DNA of 13,991 nucleotides from Chloroflexota bacterium (GTDB lineage: Bacteria > Chloroflexota > Dehalococcoidia > UBA3495), in NCBI GenBank assembly GCA_022563275.1, contig JADFNR010000092.1:1-13991 (forward strand), read 5' to 3'. The notes under the pieces are model-generated. The model was not told the DNA's origin and made no database searches. It saw nothing but the letters and a program-made list of their open reading frames with translations. Made by a program: the position numbers and the translations under genes. How positions within the stretch are numbered: the stretch's first letter is position 1; every line of letters starts with the position of its first letter. Shown here one piece after another: positions 1-6,250 of this stretch.

Positions 1-440
1 ACAACCGCCGTTCCACCCAGCAGGCCTGCAGCGGGGCCAACGAATTTCTCGACCGGGACCTGTTCCAACGTCTGCTGGAGCCCGGCTGGCGCTCTCCGGT
101 CTATAAGACCAACTCCTCGGTCTCAAGGGAGTCCTACGACGAGGCCAACAAGGTCTACTTCTTCTACTTGAACGCCGGAGAGGAGATCGGGCGGGTCGAG
201 ATACCGGGATGGGTGGCCAAGAACGAGACGCTGCTCTCCCTGGCCCACGCTCTGGTCTGGGACCAATGCCGGCGGGGACAGGGCTACCCGGTGGCCATCT
301 CCGAGTCCCACGAACAGGCGGTGGTCAGCGCCGGGGACCGCCGCGTCTTCCGCCGCCTGCTGACTGACTCCCTGGAACGGCAGGGCCTCTCCGCCGCCAC
401 CTCCCAGAAAGACCGCTCCAAACGCTCTCCCTGGGTGTAG
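1..440 (+). CDS. nurA: NurA-domain nuclease, C-terminal part (5' end outside window)
   Basis: The reading frame is open from the window edge (first full codon at position 3) to a TAG at 438-440, giving about 145 C-terminal residues. The visible part contains FYLNAGEEIGRVEIPGW, then HALVWDQCRRGQGYPVAISE followed by SHEQAVVS, and a basic tail ending SKRSPWV. From memory this matches the C-terminal half of NurA-domain proteins, where an ARVE-P-W strand, a DQ-xx-GxGYP segment and a conserved H/E motif surround the metal site. NurA is a Mn-dependent 5'-3' DNA nuclease that works with the HerA helicase in end resection. The N-terminal catalytic Asp is not in the window, so activity cannot be judged, and no herA is visible. 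A TTG at 168 is an internal codon, not the start, because homologous sequence continues upstream of it. The family call is from motif recognition only. Confidence 0.75.
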   Translation, partial: NRRSTQQACSGANEFLDRDLFQRLLEPGWRSPVYKTNSSVSRESYDEANKVYFFYLNAGEEIGRVEIPGWVAKNETLLSLAHALVWDQCRRGQGYPVAISESHEQAVVSAGDRRVFRRLLTDSLERQGLSAATSQKDRSKRSPWV

Positions 441-465
441 AGTTAGTCATCTTTTGGTAAAATTC

Positions 466-510
466 CCTTCCCCCGCGTCGGGGGAAGGTTAGGATGGGGG
501 CAAAAACCCC
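466..510. repeat. REP-like double hairpin, copy 1
   Basis: Two adjacent inverted repeats lie 25 nt after the NurA-type stop codon. The first is CCTTCCCCC (466-474) / GGGGGAAGG (480-488), a perfect 9-bp stem with a 5-nt loop. The second is GGGG (497-500) / CCCC (507-510) with a 6-nt A-rich loop, after the spacer TTAGGAT. No clear T-tract follows, so it is not a typical intrinsic terminator. A close relative lies at 1540-1562 and looser ones near the right end, so it is best described as a dispersed intergenic repeat. It may also stabilise or end the upstream transcript. Confidence 0.7.
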
Positions 511-537
511 GCCTAAGCCAACCAATGGAGAACCACG

Positions 538-1515
538 ATGCTGACTACAAGACTCTGCACATTGCTTGGAATAGACTTCCCAATCATCAGCGCCCCAATG
601 TCCGGGACCGCCACGGCTGACCTGGCCACCGCCGTCTCAAAAGCAGGTGCGTTCGGGATGATTGGCGCCGGTGCAGATCCGGACCCAACGTGGCTCCTAG
701 AGCAGGTCCACGCCGTCAGGGAGAAGACCTCACAACCCTTCGGCGTGGGTTTCTCCTCGTCGTTCCCTGGGCTGGAAAAGGCCATTGAGGCGGCCCTGGA
801 TGCCCAGGTCGCCGCCATCGGTCATTCTTTCGTTGACCCTACGCCATTGATCAACCAAGCCAAGGGAAGCGGAGTAAAGATCTTCGCCCAGGTGCAGACT
901 ATGGAAAATGCCAAAAAGGCGGTGGCGGCCGGCGCCGACATCATCGTCGCTCAGGGCAGCGAGGCGGGCGGGCATACCAGCCATCTGGGGACGTTCTCAT
1001 TCGTACGCGCCGTGGTTAAAATCGCCGGGGATATCCCGGTCGTGGCCGCCGGAGGAATCGCAGACGGCCCCGGTCTCGCCGCCGCTCTGATGTTGGGGGC
1101 CGAAGGCGCGTGGATCGGCACCCGCTTTGTAGCAAGTTTGGAATGGGCCGGTCCGGAATGGGCCAAGGGCCAGGTTATCCTCGCCGATGTGGACGATACG
1201 ATACTGACCAATGTCTATGACCTGGTGGCAGACGCCCCGTATCCTCCAGGCGTGATCAGCGACCGTGTCATCAGGAACTCCTTCACCGATACCTGGCACG
1301 GCCGGGAGGCCGAGATGATGACCCGGCAGAGCGAACTGAGGGAGGACATCGCCACCGCCACCGCCGCCGGAGACGCCACCACCGCTCCGGTCCGGGCCGG
1401 GACCGCATCCGGACTGATACGCTCCATCGAACCAGCGTCTTACATCCTCCGGGAGATCGTCTCACAAGCGGAAGACATCCTCAGGCACCGCCCGCAGAAA
1501 CTCCTGGGAGGCTAG
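538..1515 (+). CDS. Nitronate monooxygenase (2-nitropropane dioxygenase family)
   Basis: This 325-residue FMN-dependent TIM-barrel enzyme should oxidise alkyl nitronates such as propionate 3-nitronate, using O2, to carbonyl compounds and nitrite in the cytoplasm. The N-terminus (GIDFPIISAPMSG, residues 11-23) is the first barrel strand and flavin-contact segment of the NMO family. The signature GSEAGGH (140-146) carries the conserved catalytic-site His146. AAGGIADG (170-177) and GAEGAWIGTRF (187-197) form the phosphate-binding end that holds FMN. Length is usual for the family. The ATG at 538 is preceded by GGAG (527-530), a good ribosome-binding site. The gene stands alone, bracketed by hairpin repeats at 466-510 and 1540-1562. 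Some members of this superfamily are enoyl-ACP reductases of the FabK type or have unknown substrates, so the exact substrate is uncertain. The family is secure. Confidence 0.88.
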   Translation: MLTTRLCTLLGIDFPIISAPMSGTATADLATAVSKAGAFGMIGAGADPDPTWLLEQVHAVREKTSQPFGVGFSSSFPGLEKAIEAALDAQVAAIGHSFVDPTPLINQAKGSGVKIFAQVQTMENAKKAVAAGADIIVAQGSEAGGHTSHLGTFSFVRAVVKIAGDIPVVAAGGIADGPGLAAALMLGAEGAWIGTRFVASLEWAGPEWAKGQVILADVDDTILTNVYDLVADAPYPPGVISDRVIRNSFTDTWHGREAEMMTRQSELREDIATATAAGDATTAPVRAGTASGLIRSIEPASYILREIVSQAEDILRHRPQKLLGG

Positions 1516-1539
1516 GCCTCTCGACTTGAACCAAAAGTC

Positions 1540-1562
1540 CCTTCCCTCGCGGCGGGGGAAGG
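1540..1562. repeat. REP-like hairpin, copy 2, between convergent genes
   Basis: CCTTCCCTC (1540-1548) pairs with GGGGGAAGG (1554-1562) through one G-U pair, giving a 9-bp stem with a 5-nt loop (GCGGC). It is nearly the same as the hairpin at 466-488 and is followed by CTAGG where copy 1 has TTAGG. It starts 24 nt after the nitronate monooxygenase stop and sits in the 57-bp gap before the convergent stop at 1573, so it could act as a shared 3'-end element. No T-tract is present on either side. Confidence 0.65.
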
Positions 1563-1572
1563 CTAGGTCCGA

Positions 1573-2817
1573 CTATGTCGTGACTCTCGATCCTGTCGGA
1601 GATGGGGGCGTGGCCTCCCCCAAGTAATCCGCCAGATCCTCTACCCTGCCGAACCTGCCCACCGTCTTCAGAAACTCCTCCAAAGATGCCGTTCCGTCGC
1701 GCAGTTCTTCCAGTTGGCCGCCGATGGGGCTGACCGAGGCGGAGCCGGTGGCGTAGGAGCCGTGGAAGGCGAAGAAGGCCTGGTTGATCTTGCGGACGAA
1801 GTAGCCGTTGTCATCCAGGAACTGACGACGCTCTTCCATGTAGGACTCGGCCTCTTCGATCTTGCCCTCGGCCAGCAACCCTTCGGCCGTCAGCCGGGTC
1901 TCTTGCATCTCCGCGTTGAAGTCGAATTCGCCTTCGGCTGGCGGCTCCTCAAACGGTTCGCGAATGACCACTTCCCCGGTCATGGCGGTGAAGGCCCGGT
2001 CACCGATCATCTTCCCGCCGATGGACGCCGCCGTCTCGTTGAGGGTGGTCATATCGGCGTTGTCCCAGAAGTGCTGGCCCAGGGGCTGGAAGAAGAACCA
2101 GTGGTGGAGCCACTCATGGGCCGTGACTCTGAGGGCGTCGCGGAGGGTGCCCGACGCCGATACCACGCTGGGATAGGTGGCGACTCCGCTGGTGCTGACA
2201 ACCAGCGCCGACACCCCGTCTTCATGGAATATCAGGTCTTCCAACTCCTCCCGTACCGCGGCGGAGAGGCCTGGTTTTAGCAACGTGGAACTGGTCTGTT
2301 CGATGCGGTCCCGCGGCGAGATTATCAACGCTCCGGGGGAATCGGCGTACACCGTGTCCACCGGCGGGAAGATTACACCGATCCGGGATGAGAACCCTTC
2401 CTGAACCAAGATCGCGCTTATCTCCGACTCCATGGTCTCTTCCACGTCGGCCTGCATATCCCCGCGCTGCCGTTGCAATCCCGCGATCCGCTCCGCAATA
2501 TCTGATAACGCTTCCGCTGAAACGGAACCAACCGCCAGTTCTCGCTCCAGTTCTCTGATCTGGCCCCTCAGGTCAAAGAATTCCTGGGCCTGGGCGATCC
2601 GGGCCTCCCGTGGCGGTTCCGAGTTCCATGGCAGGATGTCCTGGAGCTTGTAAACCCATTTATCCAGGAAGTGGTCCAACTCCCAGCGCAGCAGGTTGTA
2701 CTTATGCGGCGCCACCGCAACGTCGCTGGGGGAAGGGCTGTCACTACCCTGGACAGCGCCGAGCAACACCAGGGTAACAACCGAGAGCAAAAAGAGCCGC
2801 TTGATTATCTTGAACAC
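1573..2817 (-). CDS. Exported or membrane-anchored HExxH putative zinc metalloprotease
   Basis: This is a 414-residue protein of no family I can name with certainty. The N-terminus is basic (MFKIIKR) followed by a hydrophobic run to about residue 23, so it is probably exported or membrane-anchored. There is no lipobox Cys. Residues 72-130 are rich in Glu, Arg and Gln and look helical or coiled-coil. The key feature is HEWLHH (residues 234-239), an HExxH zinc site at the end of a helix-like segment. It is followed 22 residues after the second His by NETAA (Glu261), a reasonable third ligand of gluzincin type. The start is GTG at 2817 with only a weak GAAGAA upstream. It lies 33 nt after the stop of the oxidoreductase gene and in the same frame, so it is probably the second gene of that transcript. 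Peptidase activity and substrate are inference. Confidence 0.6.
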   Translation of the reverse strand: MFKIIKRLFLLSVVTLVLLGAVQGSDSPSPSDVAVAPHKYNLLRWELDHFLDKWVYKLQDILPWNSEPPREARIAQAQEFFDLRGQIRELERELAVGSVSAEALSDIAERIAGLQRQRGDMQADVEETMESEISAILVQEGFSSRIGVIFPPVDTVYADSPGALIISPRDRIEQTSSTLLKPGLSAAVREELEDLIFHEDGVSALVVSTSGVATYPSVVSASGTLRDALRVTAHEWLHHWFFFQPLGQHFWDNADMTTLNETAASIGGKMIGDRAFTAMTGEVVIREPFEEPPAEGEFDFNAEMQETRLTAEGLLAEGKIEEAESYMEERRQFLDDNGYFVRKINQAFFAFHGSYATGSASVSPIGGQLEELRDGTASLEEFLKTVGRFGRVEDLADYLGEATPPSPTGSRVTT

Positions 2818-2850
2818 AAATTCTTCAAAACCCGGCGGCGCCGGCGGCGG

Positions 2851-4017
2851 TTAGGCCAGCACCCGGTAGCGGTAACTGGACCCCAACAGGTCTCCCTCTT
2901 GGAAGCGGGTGAAACGTAGCGGTGAGATATCCACGCTCTTGGCCTTGCCTTCGACGATTAGTTCAGCCATGGTGACGCCGATCATGGGCGAGAGCTTGAA
3001 CCCATGGCCGCTGAAACCGACGGCGCAGTACAAGCCATCGATCCCCGGCACAGCGTCCAAGATGGGGTGCCAGTCGGGCGTGGTGGTGAACAACCCGGAC
3101 CATCCGCCCCTAAAGTACGCGTCCGACATGGCCGGTATCCTGCGCGCCAGGCGGCCCAGGGCGTCAGCCATGACCTCCATGTCCACACCCTGGTTATAGG
3201 TCTCCACATCCACTTCCTCATCGTCTCCAAAGCCCATCATGGTCATCGCACTGCCGTCGGGCCGGAACGAGAAAGACTGGGCGATGTCTCCAACAGTGGG
3301 GTGCATGGGTAGTTTGTCCACCGGACGGGTGAGGGAGGCCACCTGGTGGCGCACCGGGACCAAGGGCACGTCCACGCCCATCTTGGCCAGCACCAGCTTG
3401 GACCATGGGCCCGCCGCCACCACTGCCACGGGGGTCTCCACCCGGCCCTGGGCAGTCACCACGGCCGTGACCCGCCCGCCCGAGACCTCGATCTCCGTGG
3501 CCGGGTTTCGGAGCACGATCTCGGCCCCCATTTCCCTGGCCCGCGTTCCGTATGAAGTAGTGACCATGTAAGGGTCGGCGTAACCCGACTGGGGTTCCCA
3601 GGCCATGGCCTCGCCTTCTGTAACCACCACCATGGGCGCTATCTCGCGCAGGTCGCTGGCGGTGACCTGCATGGTGTCTATGCCCAGTCCAAGTTGCATG
3701 GCCACGTTACGCGCCAATCCGGCCTTTTCCTCTTGGTCCACGATCACCAGGTAGCCCGTTTCAACAAACCCGGACTCTCCGCCCACCGCCTCATTGAAAT
3801 TGGTGAAGATGCTCAAGCTTTCCCAGGCCATCTGGGCGGTGACCGGGTTGGAATAGTGCATCCGGCAGATCGCCTGGGACCGCCCGGTGGAGCCCGAGCC
3901 CAGCACGTCCTTCTCCAGCAGCAGGGTGTCGGTTACGCCTAATCTGCCCAGGTTGAACAGGATGCTGGTCCCGATCACGCCGCCGCCAATCATTACTACG
4001 TCAGCTGTCGTTTTCAT
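2851..4017 (-). CDS. FAD-dependent oxidoreductase, DAO family (sarcosine oxidase beta/glycine oxidase-like)
   Basis: This 388-residue flavoprotein probably oxidises a secondary or N-methyl amine or amino acid, reducing FAD. The Rossmann motif GGGVIG is at residues 11-16. The ribose-binding acidic residue is Glu35 at the end of the second strand (TLLLEKD). GSGSTGRSQAICR (40-52) follows, as in sarcosine oxidase beta-like proteins. AVVAAGPW (198-205) and the C-terminal GFSGHGFKLSPMIG (334-347) complete the FAD site, and GLFTTTPDWHPILD (308-321) matches the family's TPD-xx-PI segment. The position that holds the covalent-flavin Cys of monomeric sarcosine oxidases is Gly308 here, so FAD should be non-covalent. 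The ATG at 4017 has GGAGG (4028-4032) 10 nt upstream and a promoter at 4058-4086. Substrate cannot be read from the sequence; no SoxA, D or G partner is present. Confidence 0.82.
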   Translation of the reverse strand: MKTTADVVMIGGGVIGTSILFNLGRLGVTDTLLLEKDVLGSGSTGRSQAICRMHYSNPVTAQMAWESLSIFTNFNEAVGGESGFVETGYLVIVDQEEKAGLARNVAMQLGLGIDTMQVTASDLREIAPMVVVTEGEAMAWEPQSGYADPYMVTTSYGTRAREMGAEIVLRNPATEIEVSGGRVTAVVTAQGRVETPVAVVAAGPWSKLVLAKMGVDVPLVPVRHQVASLTRPVDKLPMHPTVGDIAQSFSFRPDGSAMTMMGFGDDEEVDVETYNQGVDMEVMADALGRLARRIPAMSDAYFRGGWSGLFTTTPDWHPILDAVPGIDGLYCAVGFSGHGFKLSPMIGVTMAELIVEGKAKSVDISPLRFTRFQEGDLLGSSYRYRVLA

Positions 4018-4057
4018 GGGTTGCCCGCCTCCGGACTTCGCTATCTCGACTTTAATG

Positions 4058-4086
4058 ACTATACAGGCATCGCAGTACCATGAAAA
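4058..4086 (-). promoter_or_regulatory. Predicted sigma-70-type promoter for the DAO-family oxidoreductase
   Basis: On the minus strand TTTTCA (4086-4081, 4/6 match) is followed after exactly 17 nt by TATAGT (4063-4058, 5/6 match). Transcription would start near 4051, giving a leader of about 34 nt that contains the GGAGG site before the ATG at 4017. Confidence 0.55.
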
Positions 4087-4155
4087 TACCGGCTATCTCC
4101 TGCAAGGCCTCATTGATCATTATCTCGCCTTGTATCCACCTTTGATGCGTGCCTG

Positions 4156-4184
4156 TTGACAGCCGTTTACCGCGGGCGTAGACT
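4156..4184 (+). promoter_or_regulatory. Near-consensus sigma-70-type promoter for the cysteine leader/reductase operon
   Basis: TTGACA (4156-4161, a perfect -35) is followed after exactly 17 nt by TAGACT (4179-4184, 4/6 match to TATAAT). Counting the last -10 base as -7 puts +1 at about 4191, with the A residues at 4192 and 4193 as likely start points. This coincides with the ATG of the polycysteine leader ORF at 4193. The divergent minus-strand promoter lies about 70 bp upstream. Confidence 0.7.
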
Positions 4185-4185
4185 T

Positions 4186-4195
4186 CATTGCAATG
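4186..4195. promoter_or_regulatory. 10-bp palindrome at the predicted transcription start
   Basis: CATTGCAATG is a perfect palindrome that begins two bases after the -10 box and spans the predicted start point and leader ATG. An overlapping, differently centred pair CTTCA (4183-4187) / TGAAG (4197-4201) is also present. It could be a repressor operator or could be chance; no regulator is encoded nearby. Confidence 0.3.
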
Positions 4196-4261
4196 TTGAA
4201 GGTGAACGGCATCCTCCGCGCCTGTTGTTGTACCTGTACCTGTTACATAGGGACCAGGTAA
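4193..4261 (+). CDS. Polycysteine leader peptide (cysteine-responsive attenuator ORF)
   Basis: A 22-codon ORF runs from ATG at 4193 to TAA at 4259-4261. Its codons 11-17 read Cys-Cys-Cys-Thr-Cys-Thr-Cys, so five Cys occur in seven positions. The rest is MLKVNGILRA at the front and YIGTR at the end. There is no Shine-Dalgarno, but the predicted transcription start falls within about two bases of the ATG, so leaderless initiation is expected. All five Cys codons are TGT. A terminator (4302-4334) and then the siroheme reductase gene follow. The role inferred is that ribosomes stall on these codons when Cys-tRNA-Cys is scarce, changing the folding of the downstream RNA and allowing readthrough. 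Polycysteine leader ORFs with this role upstream of sulfur genes have been described in mycobacteria. The peptide itself probably has no further function. Translation is not proven. Confidence 0.72.
   Translation: MLKVNGILRACCCTCTCYIGTR
4231..4260 (+). promoter_or_regulatory. Leader RNA hairpin overlapping the Cys codons (attenuator stem 1:2)
   Basis: TACCTG occurs twice in tandem (4231-4236 and 4237-4242), and the second copy pairs with CAGGTA (4255-4260) across a 12-nt loop. The 5' arm contains part of the Cys codons, and the 3' arm reaches the leader stop codon. The 3' arm region GGTAAC (4257-4262) can instead pair with GTTATC (4311-4316) in the terminator loop (6 bp, one G-U). This gives a possible switch between two states. 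The stems are short, so the assignment is tentative. Confidence 0.45.
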
Positions 4262-4301
4262 CCTTCTGCGTTAGTTAAAAACACCACTAGGAACCCTTAG
4301 G

Positions 4302-4334
4302 ACCCACCACGTTATCAAGTTTGGTGGGTTTTTT
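4302..4334 (+). terminator. Rho-independent terminator in the reductase leader (attenuator)
   Basis: ACCCACCA (4302-4309) pairs with TGGTGGGT (4322-4329), an 8-bp perfect stem with a 12-nt loop, followed directly by a T run to 4334. It lies 40 nt after the polycysteine ORF and 26 nt before the reductase start, with no other gene between. It therefore terminates the leader transcript unless antagonised, which is the expected form of an attenuator. Confidence 0.78.
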
Positions 4335-4360
4335 ATTTGCCCAGAATTTTGGAGGCCACG

Positions 4361-6238
4361 TTGACTAGCAATACCTCGACCGAGCGATCAAGCGCCCAGG
4401 CAAAGACCCAGGAGGACATCTACGAAGAGAGCTTGGAGTTGTCCAAGAATTCTCAGAGCATCATTCCCTTCATGGACGATGAGATCGTGCGGTTGGAGGA
4501 GGAGTCGGCGGCGTTCGTGGCCGGTGAAATAGAGAATTCAGAATTCACGCCCTTCCGCTTGAAACAGGGCGTTTACGGCCAGCGCCAGGCCGACGTCCAG
4601 ATGATCCGTGTCAAGATTCCGGGCGGCATCATCACCACGGAGGCCATGGACGCTCTGGGCGAATTCGCCGGGAAGTACGCCCCTCTGGGCAAGGGCCACA
4701 TCACCACCAGGGAGAACTTCCAGTTCCATCACATCCCTCTGGACCAGTGCCCCGACGCCCTCAGGCTGCTGGGCGCGGCGGGCCTGAGCACCCGCGAGGC
4801 CTGCGGCAACGTGGTGCGCAACGTGGTGGGCTCACCCACTTCAGGGGTCTGCGCGGCGGAGATCTTCGACCCCACACCCTACCTGGCCGCATTCGTCCGT
4901 TTCGCGTTGCGTAATCCCCTGACCCAAGCCTTTCCCCGTAAGTTCAAGAGCGCCTTCACCGGCTGCGACGCCCACGACCACGTCGCCGCCGCCATCCAGG
5001 ACCTGACCTACGTATCGCAGATCAGGACCGAGGACGGCGTCGAGAAACGCGGCTTCAAGGTTTTCGTCGGCGGCGGCACCTCCATAATGCCCCGGCTGGC
5101 CAAACCCCTCTACGACTTCCTGCCTGAGGAAGACTTCCTGCGGCTGGCCCTGGCCATCTTCACGGTCTTCAACAACGCCGACATGCTGCGCAAGAACCGG
5201 ATGATGGCCCGCCTGAAGGTGCTGATCGACAAGATTGGCCTGGAAGAATTCAAATCGCAGGTTGAGGCCGAACTGGAGAATATCGGGCCCATCGACCCCA
5301 AGCCTTTCATGAACGTTGAAGAGATGATGCGGGAGACCCCTCCCGAGTTGGCCGCCGGTTCGATCAACGGGAGCGGCGGCAACGGGAGCAGCGGCAATGG
5401 CGGCGGCGACTACGCCGACTGGCGAAACACCAACGTTGAAGCCCAGAAACAGGAGGGTTACTACGTCGTACACGTGAAACCCGACCGCGGCGACATAACG
5501 GCGGACCAGTTCCACGGCCTGGCCAACATCATGCGCAAGTACACCGGCGGCAGGGCCCGCATCAGCCAGGAACAGAACATGGCCCTGCGGTTCATACCGG
5601 GGCACATGCTCCACGACGTGTGGGAAGAGTTGACCAAGATCGAGCTGGCGGAAGCCAACGCCCATTCCATCAGCAACGTGGTCTCATGCCCCGGCACCGA
5701 TAGCTGCAAACTGGGCATCACCTCGTCCATGGGCCTGGCCGGCGCCCTGAAAGAGGAGATTCAAAGCTGGAACGGCCTGCTCGAAGATGAGGGTGTCAAC
5801 GATATCCGGGTCAAGATGAGCGGCTGCCCCAACGGTTGCGGCCTGCATCACATCGCCAACATCGGCTTCCACGGCGCGGCCGTGAAGGGCCCCGACGGCG
5901 AGCAGATCCCCGCCTACGAGATGTTCTTGGGCGGGAACTACGGCGACGTCAACGTGGAGGACTCGCGCATCGGAACGCGGATCCCCAGGGTCAAGATTCC
6001 GGCCAAGTCCGTGCCCGCGGTGCTGAAACAGGTGGTCACGTACTACAAAGAAAACCGCACCGATGGCGAGAAGTTCAACCAGTTCTTGGACCGCGTCGGA
6101 CTGGAAGAGATGACCGAGGTTGCCGAAAAGGCCCAGCAAGCCGCCGCCGCCGCCGCTCCCGGCTCGGACCTGTATGTCGACTGGGAACGCACCAACCTGT
6201 ACAAGCTGGAACGGGGAGAGGGCGAGTGCGCCGTCTAG
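4361..6238 (+). CDS. sir: Siroheme [4Fe-4S] sulfite (or nitrite) reductase, ferredoxin-type, single polypeptide
   Basis: This 625-residue enzyme should carry out the six-electron reduction of sulfite to sulfide (or nitrite to ammonium) in the cytoplasm, with electrons from ferredoxin or a separate flavoprotein, as it has no FAD/NAD(P)H domain. It has the two-fold repeated layout of the family. The N half has YGQRQ (72-76), the ITTR siroheme contact (114-117) and ACGNVVRNV. The C half has the cluster ligands Cys443, Cys449, Cys489 and Cys493 in a C-x5-C-x39-C-x3-C arrangement; the last Cys normally bridges cluster and siroheme. A Gly/Asn/Ser linker (336-349) joins the halves. TTG at 4361 is chosen because GGAGG (4351-4355) lies 5 nt before it. 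An in-frame TTG at 4337 has no such site and abuts the terminator T run. The polycysteine leader favours sulfite reductase; hemD follows after 12 nt. Confidence 0.87.
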   Translation: MTSNTSTERSSAQAKTQEDIYEESLELSKNSQSIIPFMDDEIVRLEEESAAFVAGEIENSEFTPFRLKQGVYGQRQADVQMIRVKIPGGIITTEAMDALGEFAGKYAPLGKGHITTRENFQFHHIPLDQCPDALRLLGAAGLSTREACGNVVRNVVGSPTSGVCAAEIFDPTPYLAAFVRFALRNPLTQAFPRKFKSAFTGCDAHDHVAAAIQDLTYVSQIRTEDGVEKRGFKVFVGGGTSIMPRLAKPLYDFLPEEDFLRLALAIFTVFNNADMLRKNRMMARLKVLIDKIGLEEFKSQVEAELENIGPIDPKPFMNVEEMMRETPPELAAGSINGSGGNGSSGNGGGDYADWRNTNVEAQKQEGYYVVHVKPDRGDITADQFHGLANIMRKYTGGRARISQEQNMALRFIPGHMLHDVWEELTKIELAEANAHSISNVVSCPGTDSCKLGITSSMGLAGALKEEIQSWNGLLEDEGVNDIRVKMSGCPNGCGLHHIANIGFHGAAVKGPDGEQIPAYEMFLGGNYGDVNVEDSRIGTRIPRVKIPAKSVPAVLKQVVTYYKENRTDGEKFNQFLDRVGLEEMTEVAEKAQQAAAAAAPGSDLYVDWERTNLYKLERGEGECAV

Positions 6239-6250
6239 AGCGTTACTGAT

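Noticed and set aside
4311..4328. TTATCAAG followed by GGTGGG, resembling the start of a SAM-I (S-box) riboswitch
   Set aside because: The similarity is confined to the loop and 3' arm of the terminator; the following S-box helices and the GGCCC/GAAGCC blocks are absent, and a T run follows at once.
4337..4360. Upstream in-frame TTG at 4337 as the reductase start (eight more residues)
   Set aside because: It directly abuts the terminator T run and has no Shine-Dalgarno, while TTG 4361 has GGAGG at 5 nt.
4841..5665. Long minus-strand open frame opposite the siroheme reductase
   Set aside because: It is an antisense shadow of a GC-rich gene with no recognisable domain and no ribosome-binding site; the plus strand carries all family motifs.
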